Below are positions 32,943 through 40,876 of a DNA stretch of 64,000 bases, in pieces. The notes beneath the pieces are model-generated. The model saw only the letters and a program-made list of their open reading frames with translations, was not told where the DNA came from and searched no databases. The stretch is from positions 22,665 to 86,664 of the forward strand of contig DATHAO010000002.1 of NCBI GenBank assembly GCA_035296625.1, written 5' to 3'. The position numbers and the translations under genes are program-made. The first letter of the stretch is position 1; the number at the start of each line of letters is the position of its first letter. The DNA comes from DATCLS01 sp035296625. Its GTDB lineage: Bacteria; Actinomycetota; Acidimicrobiia; Acidimicrobiales; VFJN01.

Positions 32943-33707
32943 GTGTGGGGCGGTTGGCGGCTCCGTCGCGTCTCGGCCCTGCCAGAGGGGTGGCGGAACG
33001 TCACGGCCCGCTCTGTCGGTCACTGGGCGGTGCTCGGTGACGACGAGCGGGATCACCTCGGCGGGCTGATGGACGAGCTTCTTCGGACCAAGCGGTGGGA
33101 GGCGGCGCGGGGCTTCGAGCTGACCGACGAGATCCGGATCGTCGTCGCCGCCGAGGCCTCCCTGCTCGTCCTCGGCCTGGACATCGACTGCTACCGGGAC
33201 GTCAGTGCGATCATCCTGCACCCGTCCACGGTCACGATGCGGGGGGAGCGCCCCGGCCCGGCTCGCGGCGTGGTGACCGACTCGCCGCTGTCGGTCCTCG
33301 GACAGGCGCACGCCCGGCGCGGTCCGGTCATCATCGCGTGGGACGCAGCCCGCGCCGACGCCCGCCGGCCGGGCACGGGTCACAACGTGGTGCTCCACGA
33401 GTTCGCCCACAAGCTGGACATGCTCGATGGGCTCGTCGACGGGACCCCGCCCCTGCGCGACGCGTCGGTACGCCAGCGCTGGATCGAGGTGTGCACCGCC
33501 GCGTACGAGTCCCTCCGGGCCGGTGACCGCGAGACCCCGCTCAGCGCGTACGGAGCGATCAACCCGGGTGAGTTCTTCGCCGTCGCCACCGAGGCCTTCT
33601 TCGTCGTGCCCGAGACCCTTCATGAGCGGGAGCCGGCCCTCTACGGCGTGCTGCGCGACTTCTACCGGCAGGACCCGGCCGGGCGCCCGGCTCGCCGAGA
33701 CCCGTGA
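32943..33707 (+). CDS. MtfA-like zinc-dependent peptidase (M90)
   Basis: A 254-residue metallopeptidase of the MtfA family. E. coli MtfA binds the repressor Mlc and has aminopeptidase activity. The zinc motif HEFAHKLDML gives HExxH, and the third ligand is expected in NPGEFFAVATEAFF. LTDEIRIVVAAEASLLVLGL and VVTDSPLSVLGQ are other family features. The GTG at 32943 is uncertain, since a Shine-Dalgarno-like AAGGGG lies rather far upstream; a later start would not lose the domain. Mlc or PTS genes are not present, so the regulatory role known in E. coli cannot be assumed. Confidence 0.88.
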   Translation: MWGGWRLRRVSALPEGWRNVTARSVGHWAVLGDDERDHLGGLMDELLRTKRWEAARGFELTDEIRIVVAAEASLLVLGLDIDCYRDVSAIILHPSTVTMRGERPGPARGVVTDSPLSVLGQAHARRGPVIIAWDAARADARRPGTGHNVVLHEFAHKLDMLDGLVDGTPPLRDASVRQRWIEVCTAAYESLRAGDRETPLSAYGAINPGEFFAVATEAFFVVPETLHEREPALYGVLRDFYRQDPAGRPARRDP

Positions 33708-33748
33708 TGCGACCGTCGTGCCCGAGCCCGTGACATCGGCGGGTCCGC

Positions 33749-33754
33749 CAGAAT
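33749..33754 (+). promoter_or_regulatory. -10 box, leaderless type (weak form)
   Basis: CAGAAT ends 7 nt before the ATG at 33762 of the AlaX gene. It favours this ATG over the in-frame one at 33753. Confidence 0.35.
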
Positions 33755-33761
33755 GGCGGCG

Positions 33762-34484
33762 ATGCCTACCGAGCTGCTGTACCTGCGGGACGCGTACATG
33801 CGGGACTTCGACGCCACCGTGGTCGACGTCGATGCCGAGGGCCGCCGGGTCGCCCTCGATCGCACGGCGTTCTACCCGACCGGCGGTGGCCAGCCTCACG
33901 ACACCGGGGAGCTCTCCGGTCTCGGCGTCACCGACGTGCGCAAGGGGGAGGGCGACCTCGTGTGGCACACCCTCGGGGGCGACGGTGCCCTTCCGGCGAC
34001 GGGCGACACGGTGCACGGTGCGGTCGACTGGGAGCGGCGTCACGCCCTGATGCGCACCCACACCGCGCTGCACGTCCTCTGTGGGGTCATCTGGAACGAG
34101 TGGGGCAAGGCCGTCACCGGGGGCAACATGGAGCCACTCTCGGCGCGGATGGACTTCGAGTTCGATCCTCTGCCGGAGGGGTTCGGCCGACGGGTCGAGG
34201 AGCTGGTCAACACCGAGCTGGCGGCCGACCGCCCGATCGAGGTGTCGTTCCTGACCCCCGAAGAGGCGTCGTCCCCGGCGACGGGCTTGATCCGCACCAA
34301 GGTCAGCCTGGTCCCCGAGGCCGTGGCGGAGGTCCGCGTCGTCGACATCGTCGGCCTCGACAAGCAGGCCGACGGCGGCACGCATGTGCGCTCCACCAGC
34401 GAGGTGGGCCACGTGAGGGTCCTAAAGACCGAGTCCAAGGGCAAGGGCAACAAGCGCGTCCGGATCGCCGTCGAGGACGGGTGA
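33762..34484 (+). CDS. alaX: alanyl-tRNA editing protein AlaX
   Basis: A free-standing editing domain (240 residues) homologous to the AlaRS editing and C-Ala-adjacent region; it hydrolyses mischarged Ser- or Gly-tRNA(Ala). ALDRTAFYPTGGGQPHDTG is the conserved N-terminal strand block. The zinc site is formed by HTALH (MRTHTALHVLCG) and the later DGGTHV motif. Its length fits the AlaX-M class. The start is ATG 33762 (MPTELLYLRDAY); the ATG three codons upstream would add MAA. It ends 110 nt before a strong hairpin and is probably monocistronic. Confidence 0.92.
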   Translation: MPTELLYLRDAYMRDFDATVVDVDAEGRRVALDRTAFYPTGGGQPHDTGELSGLGVTDVRKGEGDLVWHTLGGDGALPATGDTVHGAVDWERRHALMRTHTALHVLCGVIWNEWGKAVTGGNMEPLSARMDFEFDPLPEGFGRRVEELVNTELAADRPIEVSFLTPEEASSPATGLIRTKVSLVPEAVAEVRVVDIVGLDKQADGGTHVRSTSEVGHVRVLKTESKGKGNKRVRIAVEDG

Positions 34485-34785
34485 GCTTGACCCCGTAGCG
34501 GGTACGGGCCCTGGCGTCGGGCCCATGAGCTTGACGGTTCGGATAGCGACCGGTACCCCGGTACCGTGTCAAGCCCTTCGCCCTGAGACACCGACCGGGA
34601 GGGGACGCTCCCGTCGCGCGTCCCCTCCCGATCTCGCGGTGCCCGACGGCCGATCGATCCGCCCGCAGCCGATCGACGCGTCGGGCATCGTGCCGGCCTG
34701 CGTGGTCGTGCACCACGGGCCGGCGCGAGGCGTCGGCACCTCCCAGCCCTGGGCTGCGCCGAGAGGTGCCGCGCTCGGGGACCGG
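34485..34785. other. structured intergenic region
   Basis: 301 bp without a gene. TGAGCTTGAC occurs twice (34482-34491 and 34526-34535) and its inverse GTCAAGC at 34568-34574. A palindrome of two CGGTACC/GGTACCG arms lies at 34551-34566, and a long hairpin at 34596-34630. Confidence 0.5.
34596..34630. terminator. bidirectional hairpin
   Basis: A perfect 13-bp stem (34596-34608 with 34618-34630) with a 9-nt loop lies between converging alaX and a hypothetical gene. Confidence 0.65.
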
Positions 34786-35172
34786 TCAGCCGCCGGCAGC
34801 CTCGGAGCCCGCGGCCGCCCCCGCGGGCTGAGGAACCGGCCAGGCCGTCGCCGGCCACGGCCGGGGCGGGCCCCCGCACCAGAGCCCGCCACCCGGGGCC
34901 GAGATGTCGGCGGCCACGTTGCCCAGCACGCTGTCCAGGGCGGCCAGCCCCGTGGCATTGCGGAGCTCGTCCCAGGCATCCTCGCCAGCGACGGCGCCGA
35001 CGGCCACGATCGAGCCCTCCAGCTGCTGCTGCTCGAGCACCAGCGAGCTCGCCTCGGCCAGCAGGCGCTGCGCCCGCTGGTGCGCCAGCGCGATGCGCCG
35101 CCGCACATCGGTCGGAACGGTATCCGGTGAGATCGGCTCGGTAGCCCGATGCGTCTCGCGCACGATCTTCAT
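34786..35172 (-). CDS. hypothetical protein
   Basis: A 128-residue protein that I do not recognise. The first 90 residues are helical and acidic (DVRRRIALAHQRAQRLLAEA, LVLEQQQLEGSIVAVGAVAG), possibly a short coiled coil. The remainder is Pro/Trp/Gly-rich (GGGLWCGGPPRPWPATAWPV) and probably disordered. GGGAGA about 6 nt upstream marks the ATG at 35172. No signal peptide or membrane segment. It lies between converging alaX and a zinc-ribbon gene on the same strand, with an 83-bp gap from the latter. Confidence 0.6.
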   Translation of the reverse strand: MKIVRETHRATEPISPDTVPTDVRRRIALAHQRAQRLLAEASSLVLEQQQLEGSIVAVGAVAGEDAWDELRNATGLAALDSVLGNVAADISAPGGGLWCGGPPRPWPATAWPVPQPAGAAAGSEAAGG

Positions 35173-35255
35173 CGCTCTCCCTCGTGGGTCGTCGTCGACG
35201 GCAGGGATCTGTTCCATTGCGATGTGTTCGAAACCGTCGGCCGGGCGGATGACCC

Positions 35256-35465
35256 TCAGTGCGGAAAACCCTCCACCGGACCCTCGGCCTCGGGGTCGAG
35301 GTCGCCGTCCTCGCCGGGGACGACCAGGTCCCAGCGGTCGAGGCAGTCCTCGCAGCGGTAGCTGACGAGATCCCCGGGCAACCAGTCGCGCTCGCTGGGC
35401 GGGTAGGAGTTCAGGTGCGCGCGTCCCCCGCAGTCGATGCAGGTGATGACCGCTTCGATCTCCAC
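35256..35465 (-). CDS. small zinc-ribbon protein
   Basis: A 69-residue conserved-type protein. CIDCGGRAHL near the N-terminus and YRCEDCLDRWDLV in the middle provide two CxxC knuckles, predicting one zinc. The C-terminus is acidic (GEDGDLDPEAEGPVEGFPH). The GTG start at 35465 is supported by TAGGGT (35477-35472) 6 nt upstream and no Shine-Dalgarno site. Similar short ribbon proteins occur in many actinobacteria without a known role. The crotonase gene ends 9 bp upstream on the same strand, so it may also be read through from there. Confidence 0.75.
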   Translation of the reverse strand: MEIEAVITCIDCGGRAHLNSYPPSERDWLPGDLVSYRCEDCLDRWDLVVPGEDGDLDPEAEGPVEGFPH

Positions 35466-35471
35466 GGCCGG

Positions 35472-35477
35472 ACCCTA
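35472..35477 (-). promoter_or_regulatory. -10 box, leaderless type
   Basis: TAGGGT on the minus strand ends 6 nt before the GTG of the zinc-ribbon gene, overlapping the 3' end of the crotonase gene. Confidence 0.5.
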
Positions 35478-36194
35478 CCGGCGGGGCCGCTGCTCGAACC
35501 CGGTGACGCCCTGCGCGAACCCCTCAGCGAAGATGACCTCGCGGCCGAGCCGGTCCTCGTTGGCCAGCGCTTCGTCGAGGCTCACGCCAAGGCCGTCGTA
35601 GACGGCCCTGCGGTCGTTGACCACGGCCAGCCAGGGGGACCCGGCGATGTCGGCCGCGAGGGCGACGGCGGCGTCGAGGGCGGTACCGGCGGGCACGAGC
35701 CGGTCGACGAAGCCCATGCGCTCGGCCTCGGCGGCGTCGATCTCGCGCCCCGTGAGGATGAGGTCGAGCGCCCGGCCCAGGCCGACGATGCGGGGGAGGC
35801 GGTACGTGCCGCCGTCGACGAGCGGCACGCCCCACCGGCGCTCCAGGCACCCGAACCGGGCGGTGTCGCCCGCCACCCGCAGGTCGCACCACGCGGCCAA
35901 CTCCATGCCGCCCGCCACGCACCAGCCCTCGACGGCGGCGATCACCGGCTTGGACAGCGTCAGGCGTGTCGGGCCGAGCGGCCCGCTGGCACGCAGGCGA
36001 GGCAGGTCGCGCAGGTTTGCGCCCGCGCAGAACGCCGCCTCGTCGCCCGTCAGCACCGCCACGCGGGCGCCGTCGTCGGCGTCGAAGGCGACCAGCTCGT
36101 CGTGGAGCCGGGCGGCGGTCTCGCTGTTGATGGCGTTGCGGGCGTGGCCCTGGTCGATGCGCACGACGCGGACGGCGGGGGCCTGCTCGGTCAT
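35475..36194 (-). CDS. enoyl-CoA hydratase/isomerase (crotonase) family protein
   Basis: A crotonase-fold acyl-CoA enzyme of 239 residues. ARNAINSETAARLHDEL is the N-terminal block, AFCAGANLRDL the first oxyanion-hole loop and AVEGWCVAGGMELAAWCDLR the second. In the region where hydratases carry Glu residues, RRWGVPLVDGGTYRLPRIVG resembles an EchA-type protein. Hydratase, isomerase or another crotonase reaction cannot be separated by sequence alone. The ATG at 36194 is the natural start; CATGCT 6 nt upstream resembles a weak leaderless -10. Divergent from rsmD. Confidence 0.9.
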   Translation of the reverse strand: MTEQAPAVRVVRIDQGHARNAINSETAARLHDELVAFDADDGARVAVLTGDEAAFCAGANLRDLPRLRASGPLGPTRLTLSKPVIAAVEGWCVAGGMELAAWCDLRVAGDTARFGCLERRWGVPLVDGGTYRLPRIVGLGRALDLILTGREIDAAEAERMGFVDRLVPAGTALDAAVALAADIAGSPWLAVVNDRRAVYDGLGVSLDEALANEDRLGREVIFAEGFAQGVTGFEQRPRR

Positions 36195-36219
36195 GGCGGG
36201 AGCATGCCACCGCGCTCGG

Positions 36220-36225
36220 TACCGT
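36220..36225 (+). promoter_or_regulatory. -10 box of rsmD, leaderless type
   Basis: TACCGT ends 6 nt before the GTG at 36232; no ribosome site is present. Confidence 0.5.
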
Positions 36226-36231
36226 GCGCGG

Positions 36232-36777
36232 GTGCGCGTGGTGGGAGGGACGGCCCGGGGCCGGCGGCTGGTGGCGCCGCTTGGTGACCGCACCCGGCCC
36301 ACGACCGACCGGGTGCGTGAGGCGGTGTTCAACGCCCTGTGGAGCCGCGGGGCCGTCGAGGGCGCCGACGTGCTCGACCTGTTTTCCGGCAGCGGGGCGC
36401 TGGGCATCGAGGCGCTGTCCCGCGGGGCGCGCCACGCCACGTTCGTCGACACCGACGCCGCCGCCCGCCGTGCCGTGGCCGCCAACCTCGCGGCCTGCGG
36501 CCTGGCGGCACGCGCCGAGGTCGTCGGTATCCCGGTCGAGCGGTTCCTCGCCCGCCGGGCGGACGCGGGCACCGCGCCGGCCGACCTGGCCTTCTGCGAC
36601 CCGCCGTACGGGTTCGCGGGGTGGGACGCGCTGCTCGCACGCCGCCCCGCCGAGCTCGTCGTCGCCGAGTCCGGGGAACCCGTCGACCCGCCCGCGGGGT
36701 GGCGGCTCGTGCGGGACGGCCGCTACGGCACCACGTGGGTGGGCTTCCTCGAGGCCGTTGACCACGACGGAAGGTGA
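36232..36777 (+). CDS. rsmD: 16S rRNA (guanine-N2)-methyltransferase RsmD
   Basis: Methylates G966 (E. coli numbering) of 16S rRNA. The 181-residue protein begins VRVVGGTARGRRLVAP and shows RPTTDRVREAVFNAL, motif I DLFSGSGALGIEALSRGA and the catalytic DPPY in LAFCDPPYGF. All are diagnostic of RsmD. GTG start of leaderless type, promoter TACCGT. coaD follows after 72 bp, the usual neighbour. Together with coaD, the coiled-coil gene, DUF177, rpmF and plsX it forms a conserved Gram-positive cluster. Confidence 0.95.
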   Translation: MRVVGGTARGRRLVAPLGDRTRPTTDRVREAVFNALWSRGAVEGADVLDLFSGSGALGIEALSRGARHATFVDTDAAARRAVAANLAACGLAARAEVVGIPVERFLARRADAGTAPADLAFCDPPYGFAGWDALLARRPAELVVAESGEPVDPPAGWRLVRDGRYGTTWVGFLEAVDHDGR

Positions 36778-36849
36778 AGGTGCGGGCGCCCTCGGGGGTA
36801 CCGTACTGGCGCAGGTGCGGCGCCAGCCCCCGCGATCAGGAGCGCGACA

Positions 36850-37332
36850 GTGACGACCGTCCTCTATCCGGGATCGTTCGACCCCATCCACAACGGCCAC
36901 GGAGAGATCATCGAGGTCGCGTCGCGGTTGTTCGACGAGGTCGTCGTGGCCGCGGTCCGGAACCCACAAAAGGGCGAGGCGCTCTTCACGCTGGCCGACC
37001 GCCAGGCGATGATCGAGGAGTCGACGGCGCACCTCGGCAACGTGCGGGTCACGATGTTCTCCAGCCTGGTCGTCGACCTGGCCCGCGAGGTCGGGGCTGA
37101 CTTCATCATCAAGGGCCTGCGCGTGGTGGCCGACTTCGAGTCCGAGCTCATGATGGCGCGCATGAACAAGGCGGTGTCGGGCATCGAGACGATGTTCGTG
37201 CCCTCGACGTCCGAGCACTCGTACCTGGCGTCGAAGTTCATCCGTGAGATCGCCCGCTTCGGGGGTGACGTGTCGTCGATGGTGCCCGAGGCCGTCAGCA
37301 AGCGCCTGCGCGAGAAGTACCGGTCCACATGA
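36850..37332 (+). CDS. coaD: phosphopantetheine adenylyltransferase
   Basis: Transfers AMP from ATP to 4'-phosphopantetheine, the penultimate step of coenzyme A synthesis. The 160-residue protein begins MTTVLYPGSFDPIHNGHGEI, in which HNGH is the HxGH nucleotidyltransferase motif, and contains EHSYLASKFIREIA, the ISSxxVR-like region of this family. AGGAG about 9 nt before the GTG at 36850 marks the start. Its stop overlaps the next start (ATGA at 37329-37332), so translation is coupled to the coiled-coil gene. Confidence 0.96.
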   Translation: MTTVLYPGSFDPIHNGHGEIIEVASRLFDEVVVAAVRNPQKGEALFTLADRQAMIEESTAHLGNVRVTMFSSLVVDLAREVGADFIIKGLRVVADFESELMMARMNKAVSGIETMFVPSTSEHSYLASKFIREIARFGGDVSSMVPEAVSKRLREKYRST

Positions 37333-37925
37333 GCACCGACGACCGCTCGTTCGACGCCAGGGTGGCCCAGCGGGTGCCCGGTGGCGACGTCGAGGCGCTG
37401 CTCCAGCGCGTCCACGAGGTCATCGACACCGCCCGCCCGGCACCGCTGTCCACGCAGGTCAAGGTCGACCGCGACGAGCTGCTCGACCTGCTCGACCAGG
37501 CCATCGAGCGTCTGCCCGACGAGGTGCGGGCGGCCCGCTGGCTCATGAAGGACCGCGACGAGTTCCTCGAGCGCACCCAGCGCGAGGCCGATGACATCCT
37601 CGCGGCCGCGCGGGGCCAGGCCGAGCGGATGGTGCAGCGGTCCGAGGTCCTCAAGGCGGCCGAGGCCACGTCGCGACGCATCGTCGAGCAGGCAAAGCTC
37701 GAGGCGAGCCGGCTGCGCAACGAGTGCGACGACTTCTGCGACCGGCGCCTCGCCCAGTTCGAGACCGTGCTCGAGCGGACCATGGGCGTCGTGGCCGCCG
37801 GCCGGGTCAAGCTGCGGGGACCGATCCCCGAGGCCGAGCCGGCCCCCGAGGACGACGACGCCGACGACGGCGACCAGGCCGAGGAGGCCGAGGGCGCGCT
37901 CTACGACCAGGACGACTGGCGATGA
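37329..37925 (+). CDS. DivIVA/AtpF-like coiled-coil protein
   Basis: A 198-residue protein with a long charged helix from about residue 70 to 160 (DRDEFLERTQREADDILAAA and the following repeats), like the DivIVA-related or ATP-synthase b-like proteins found between coaD and DUF177 in actinobacteria. The C-terminus is strongly acidic (AEPAPEDDDADDGDQAEEAE). Function is unknown; a role in polar growth or cell-envelope scaffolding is conceivable. Translationally coupled on both sides by ATGA overlaps (37329 and 37922). Confidence 0.82.
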   Translation: MSTDDRSFDARVAQRVPGGDVEALLQRVHEVIDTARPAPLSTQVKVDRDELLDLLDQAIERLPDEVRAARWLMKDRDEFLERTQREADDILAAARGQAERMVQRSEVLKAAEATSRRIVEQAKLEASRLRNECDDFCDRRLAQFETVLERTMGVVAAGRVKLRGPIPEAEPAPEDDDADDGDQAEEAEGALYDQDDWR

Positions 37926-38446
37926 GCGCCAACCCGTTCCTCGTCCCGACTGCCGAGCTGTTCCGCCACCGCGGCGCCCGCCACCACGTCGAGCGGGCCG
38001 GCCCGTTCCCCGGCCTCGGCCTCAGCGCCTCGCGCCTCACCGACGACGACGTCGTGGTCGAGCTGACGCTGGAGGCGCAGGGCCAGACACTCATCGCCAA
38101 CGGCGCGGCCACGGCCCGGTGGCTGGGGGAGTGCCGCCGCTGCCTCGAGCCGACCGGTGGTGAGCTGGTGGTCGAGCTGCACGAGGTGTTCGAACCCGAG
38201 CCCGTCGAGGGCGAGACCTACCCGCTCGGCACCGACCACGTCGACCTTGCCCCGGCCGTGCGCGAGGCGATCGCCCTGGCCCTGCCGCTCGCCCCGTTGT
38301 GCGACGAGGCCTGCGGGGGCCCCGACCCCGAGGGCCACCCCGTGGGCGAGGAGGCCGGCGACGACGAGGCCGAGGCCGGGGGGGTCGACGGCGCGGCCGC
38401 CGATCCCCGGTGGGCCGCCCTCGATCAGCTCCGCTTCGACCGGTAG
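37922..38446 (+). CDS. DUF177 (YceD-like) protein
   Basis: A 174-residue YceD/DUF177 protein, in E. coli and plants linked to 23S rRNA accumulation. Features are the Cys pair ECRRCLEP, then EVFEPEPVEGETYPLGTDHV DLAPAVREAIALALP-type sequence and a second pair in PLCDEACGG, together a probable zinc site. An acidic insertion (EEAGDDEAEAGGVDG) precedes the terminal PRWAALDQLRF block, which is typical. Start ATG overlaps the previous stop. rpmF follows, the invariant neighbour of this family. Confidence 0.93.
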   Translation: MSANPFLVPTAELFRHRGARHHVERAGPFPGLGLSASRLTDDDVVVELTLEAQGQTLIANGAATARWLGECRRCLEPTGGELVVELHEVFEPEPVEGETYPLGTDHVDLAPAVREAIALALPLAPLCDEACGGPDPEGHPVGEEAGDDEAEAGGVDGAAADPRWAALDQLRFDR

Positions 38447-38498
38447 CGGCACCTCGCACAGGCCGTCGCCGGGTTACCGGGTGGCGGTCGGGACCCGC

Positions 38499-38504
38499 TA
38501 GCAT
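38499..38504 (+). promoter_or_regulatory. -10 box upstream of rpmF
   Basis: TAGCAT lies 65 nt before the rpmF ATG, so this transcript would have a leader and an AGGA ribosome site, unlike the leaderless genes. Confidence 0.4.
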
Positions 38505-38569
38505 CTCCTCCTTGCGCCCGCGGGCGCGTCCACTCTCTCCCACGAACGACGAGTCGCGTAGGAAGACCC

Positions 38570-38749
38570 ATGGCCGTCCCCAAGAAGAAGACCTCCAAGG
38601 CCAAGAGCCGCAGCCGGCGGGCGGCCGCCTGGCGCCTCGAGCGCCCGTCGCGCAGCGTCTGCCCGCATTGCAGCGCCGCCAAGCTGCCCCACGTGGTGTG
38701 CGGCAACTGCGGCTGGTACGGCGGCCGCCAGGCCATCGAGGTCGATTGA
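38570..38749 (+). CDS. rpmF: 50S ribosomal protein L32
   Basis: A 59-residue L32 of the large subunit. MAVPKKKTSKAKSRSRRAA is the standard start, and the two knuckles VCPHCSAAKL and VVCGNCGWY form a zinc ribbon (C+ type). AGGA lies about 6 nt before the ATG. It sits between DUF177 and plsX, as in most bacteria. A TTG overlapping its stop (38746-38748) is in frame with plsX and could serve as an upstream plsX start. Confidence 0.96.
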   Translation: MAVPKKKTSKAKSRSRRAAAWRLERPSRSVCPHCSAAKLPHVVCGNCGWYGGRQAIEVD

Positions 38750-38781
38750 CGGCGCCCTTGGCGCCGTCACGCACCACCACG

Positions 38782-39762
38782 ATGCTGCCGATCGCCGTCG
38801 ACGCCATGGGCGGCGACAACGCGCCCGGCGCCATCGTCGAGGGCGCCCGCCGGGCCGCCGACGAGCTGGGCATCCCGATCGTGCTGGTCGGGCGACCCGA
38901 CGAGACCGACCCGCTGCGCGGCGACCTCGACCTGCTGGCGGCCTCGGAGGTCATCGGCATGGACGCGGACGCCGGCGCCAGCGTGCGGCGCATGAAGGAC
39001 TCGTCCCTCGTGCGCGCGGCCGAGGCGGTGCGCGACGGCAGGGCCTCGGCCATGGTCAGCGCGGGCAACACCGGCGCGACGATGGCCTCGGCGCTGCTGC
39101 GCATGGGGCGCATCAAGGGCGTCGCCCGCCCGGCGATCGCCACGCCCATCCCGGTCGTAGGCTCGACCCCGACGGTTCTGCTCGACGCCGGCGCCAACGC
39201 CGAGTGCCAGGCCGCCTGGCTCGTGCAGTTCGCCCAGATGGGAGCCGTGTTCGCCCGCCACCGCTACGGCATCGCCGAGCCCCGGGTCGGCCTGCTCTCG
39301 ATCGGCGAGGAGTCCACCAAGGGCAACGACCTGGTGAAGGAAACCCACGCGCTGCTCGCCGAGCCCGGGGCACTGGCGGGCTCCGGTGCCCGCTTCGTCG
39401 GCAACGTCGAGGGCCGCGACATCATGACGCCCGACGTCGACGTGATCGTGACCGACGGCTTCACCGGCAACGTCACCCTCAAGACGCTCGAGGGCGGCAT
39501 GAAGGCCCTGGTGCGCGCCGTGCTCGAGACGCTCGGCGCCAGCGACGTGGGCGACCGGGCCGTCGAGGCCCTGCTACCGCTCTACGCCGAGCTCGATCCC
39601 GACAGCACCGGCGGCGCCATGCTCCTCGGCGTCGACGGGGTCTGCATCATCAGCCACGGCTCGTCGTCGGCCACCGCCGTCGTCAACGCCGCCCGCGTGG
39701 CGCGCGAGATGGTCGAGGGCGAGGTCGTCGAGCGGCTGCGCGAGGCGATCGCCGCCGGCTGA
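38782..39762 (+). CDS. plsX: phosphate acyltransferase PlsX
   Basis: Converts acyl-ACP to acyl-phosphate, feeding PlsY in phosphatidic acid synthesis. The 326-residue protein starts MLPIAVDAMGGDNAPGAIVE and shows SAGNTGATMASALL, ATPIPVVG and VTDGFTGNVTLKTLEG, all characteristic. The ATG at 38782 has no clear ribosome site. A TTG at 38746 overlapping the rpmF stop is an alternative that would add 12 residues and couple the two genes. It cooperates with the acyl carrier protein gene downstream and, in lipid terms, with the FakA-like kinase at 14850. Confidence 0.95.
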   Translation: MLPIAVDAMGGDNAPGAIVEGARRAADELGIPIVLVGRPDETDPLRGDLDLLAASEVIGMDADAGASVRRMKDSSLVRAAEAVRDGRASAMVSAGNTGATMASALLRMGRIKGVARPAIATPIPVVGSTPTVLLDAGANAECQAAWLVQFAQMGAVFARHRYGIAEPRVGLLSIGEESTKGNDLVKETHALLAEPGALAGSGARFVGNVEGRDIMTPDVDVIVTDGFTGNVTLKTLEGGMKALVRAVLETLGASDVGDRAVEALLPLYAELDPDSTGGAMLLGVDGVCIISHGSSSATAVVNAARVAREMVEGEVVERLREAIAAG

Positions 39763-39856
39763 CCTGCGGCACCGCCGCCACCCGTCCACATCTGGGGCGC
39801 CGGGTTGGGGGTCCCGTTACACTGCCGCCCGCACCGGCCCGAAACAGGAGACAAAC

Positions 39857-40144
39857 GTGCCTGCCGAAACCCATGTCGAGCGTGGTCCGCTCGATCGCCA
39901 GCAGGTGTTCGAGCTGATCCGTGACCGCCTGGCCGACATCCTCGAGGTCGAGCCGGCGACGATCCACGAAGGCGATTCGTTCACCGACGACCTCGAAGCC
40001 GACTCGCTCGCACTGATCGAGCTGGCGGAGGCGCTGGAGGAGGAGATCGGCGAACGGAGCGTCGGCTTCCGCATCGAGGACGAGGACCTGGAAGACATCA
40101 AGTCGGTGCGTGACGCCGTCGACTACGTCCTCGCGCGGCTCTAG
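39857..40144 (+). CDS. acpP: acyl carrier protein
   Basis: A 95-residue carrier protein; its Ser in DLEADSLALIEL (DSL motif) receives the 4'-phosphopantetheine arm made from CoaD-derived CoA. Helix 1 is VFELIRDRLADILEV, and the acidic helix II/III region EEEIGERSVGFRIEDEDLED is typical. An AGGAG 7 nt before the GTG at 39857 marks the start; TACACT (39818-39823) may be its -10. It is slightly longer than E. coli AcpP owing to an N-terminal extension. rnc follows directly in the same frame after the TAG stop. Confidence 0.94.
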   Translation: MPAETHVERGPLDRQQVFELIRDRLADILEVEPATIHEGDSFTDDLEADSLALIELAEALEEEIGERSVGFRIEDEDLEDIKSVRDAVDYVLARL

Positions 40145-40222
40145 GGGCCGGTCATACCACTTCCCGTCCCGGCCCTCGACGAACTGGCAGCGCGTCTCGG
40201 CGTAGAGCTCCCCGAACCCGAG

Positions 40223-40876
40223 GTGCTGGCGCCCGCGCTCGTGCACCGCTCGTGGTGCGCCGAGAACCTCGGCTTCAACTCGAACGAGCGGCTCGAGTTC
40301 CTCGGCGACGCCGTGCTCGGGGTGATCATCACCGATCACGCCTTTCACGCCTACCCCGCGCTGAGCGAGGGTGAGCTGACCGACGTGCGCAAGGCCGTCG
40401 TCAACGCCGTGACGCTGGCGGAGGTGGCCGACGAGCTGGGCCTCGGCCAGCACCTGCTGCTCGGCAAGGGCGAGGAGCAGTCGGGCGGGCGCGAGAAGCC
40501 GTCGATCCTGGCCGACGCGCTCGAGGCGGTGCTGGGCGCCGTCTACGTGTCGGCCGGCATGCGGACCGCGCACGACCTCGTCCTGCGCCTGCTCGGCTCG
40601 CGGGTCGCCGAGGCGCACGCCGGGGGGCCGGGTGGGCAGGACTACAAGAGCCGGCTCCAGGAGCTGGCCGCTCGTCTCTTCGACGAGGCGCCCAAGTACG
40701 AGACCCTCGCCGAGGGCCCGGACCACGCCCGTCGCTTCCACGTGACGGTGTCCGTGGCCGGCGTCCCCCGGGGGCGCGGGGACGGCCGGTCGAAGAAGCA
40801 AGCCGAGCAGGTCGCCGCCCGCGCTGCCTTCACCACGCTGGCGGCCGAGGTGAGGAACGACGACGAGGATGCCTGA
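40223..40876 (+). CDS. rnc: ribonuclease III
   Basis: Double-strand-specific endonuclease for rRNA and mRNA processing. The nuclease domain shows NERLEFLGDAVLG and DALEAVLGAVYVSAG with the metal-binding acids, and the C-terminal dsRNA-binding domain starts at DYKSRLQELAARLF and ends SKKQAEQVAARAAFTTL. From GTG 40223 the protein has 217 residues but lacks the first helix of the fold. In-frame sequence upstream, back to the acpP TAG, encodes that helix (LDELAARLGVELPEPE) yet has no ATG, GTG or TTG. ATA at 40154, 6 nt after AGGGG, is a likely non-standard start. The 3' end overlaps the fpg-like gene by 8 bp. Confidence 0.92.
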   Translation: MLAPALVHRSWCAENLGFNSNERLEFLGDAVLGVIITDHAFHAYPALSEGELTDVRKAVVNAVTLAEVADELGLGQHLLLGKGEEQSGGREKPSILADALEAVLGAVYVSAGMRTAHDLVLRLLGSRVAEAHAGGPGGQDYKSRLQELAARLFDEAPKYETLAEGPDHARRFHVTVSVAGVPRGRGDGRSKKQAEQVAARAAFTTLAAEVRNDDEDA

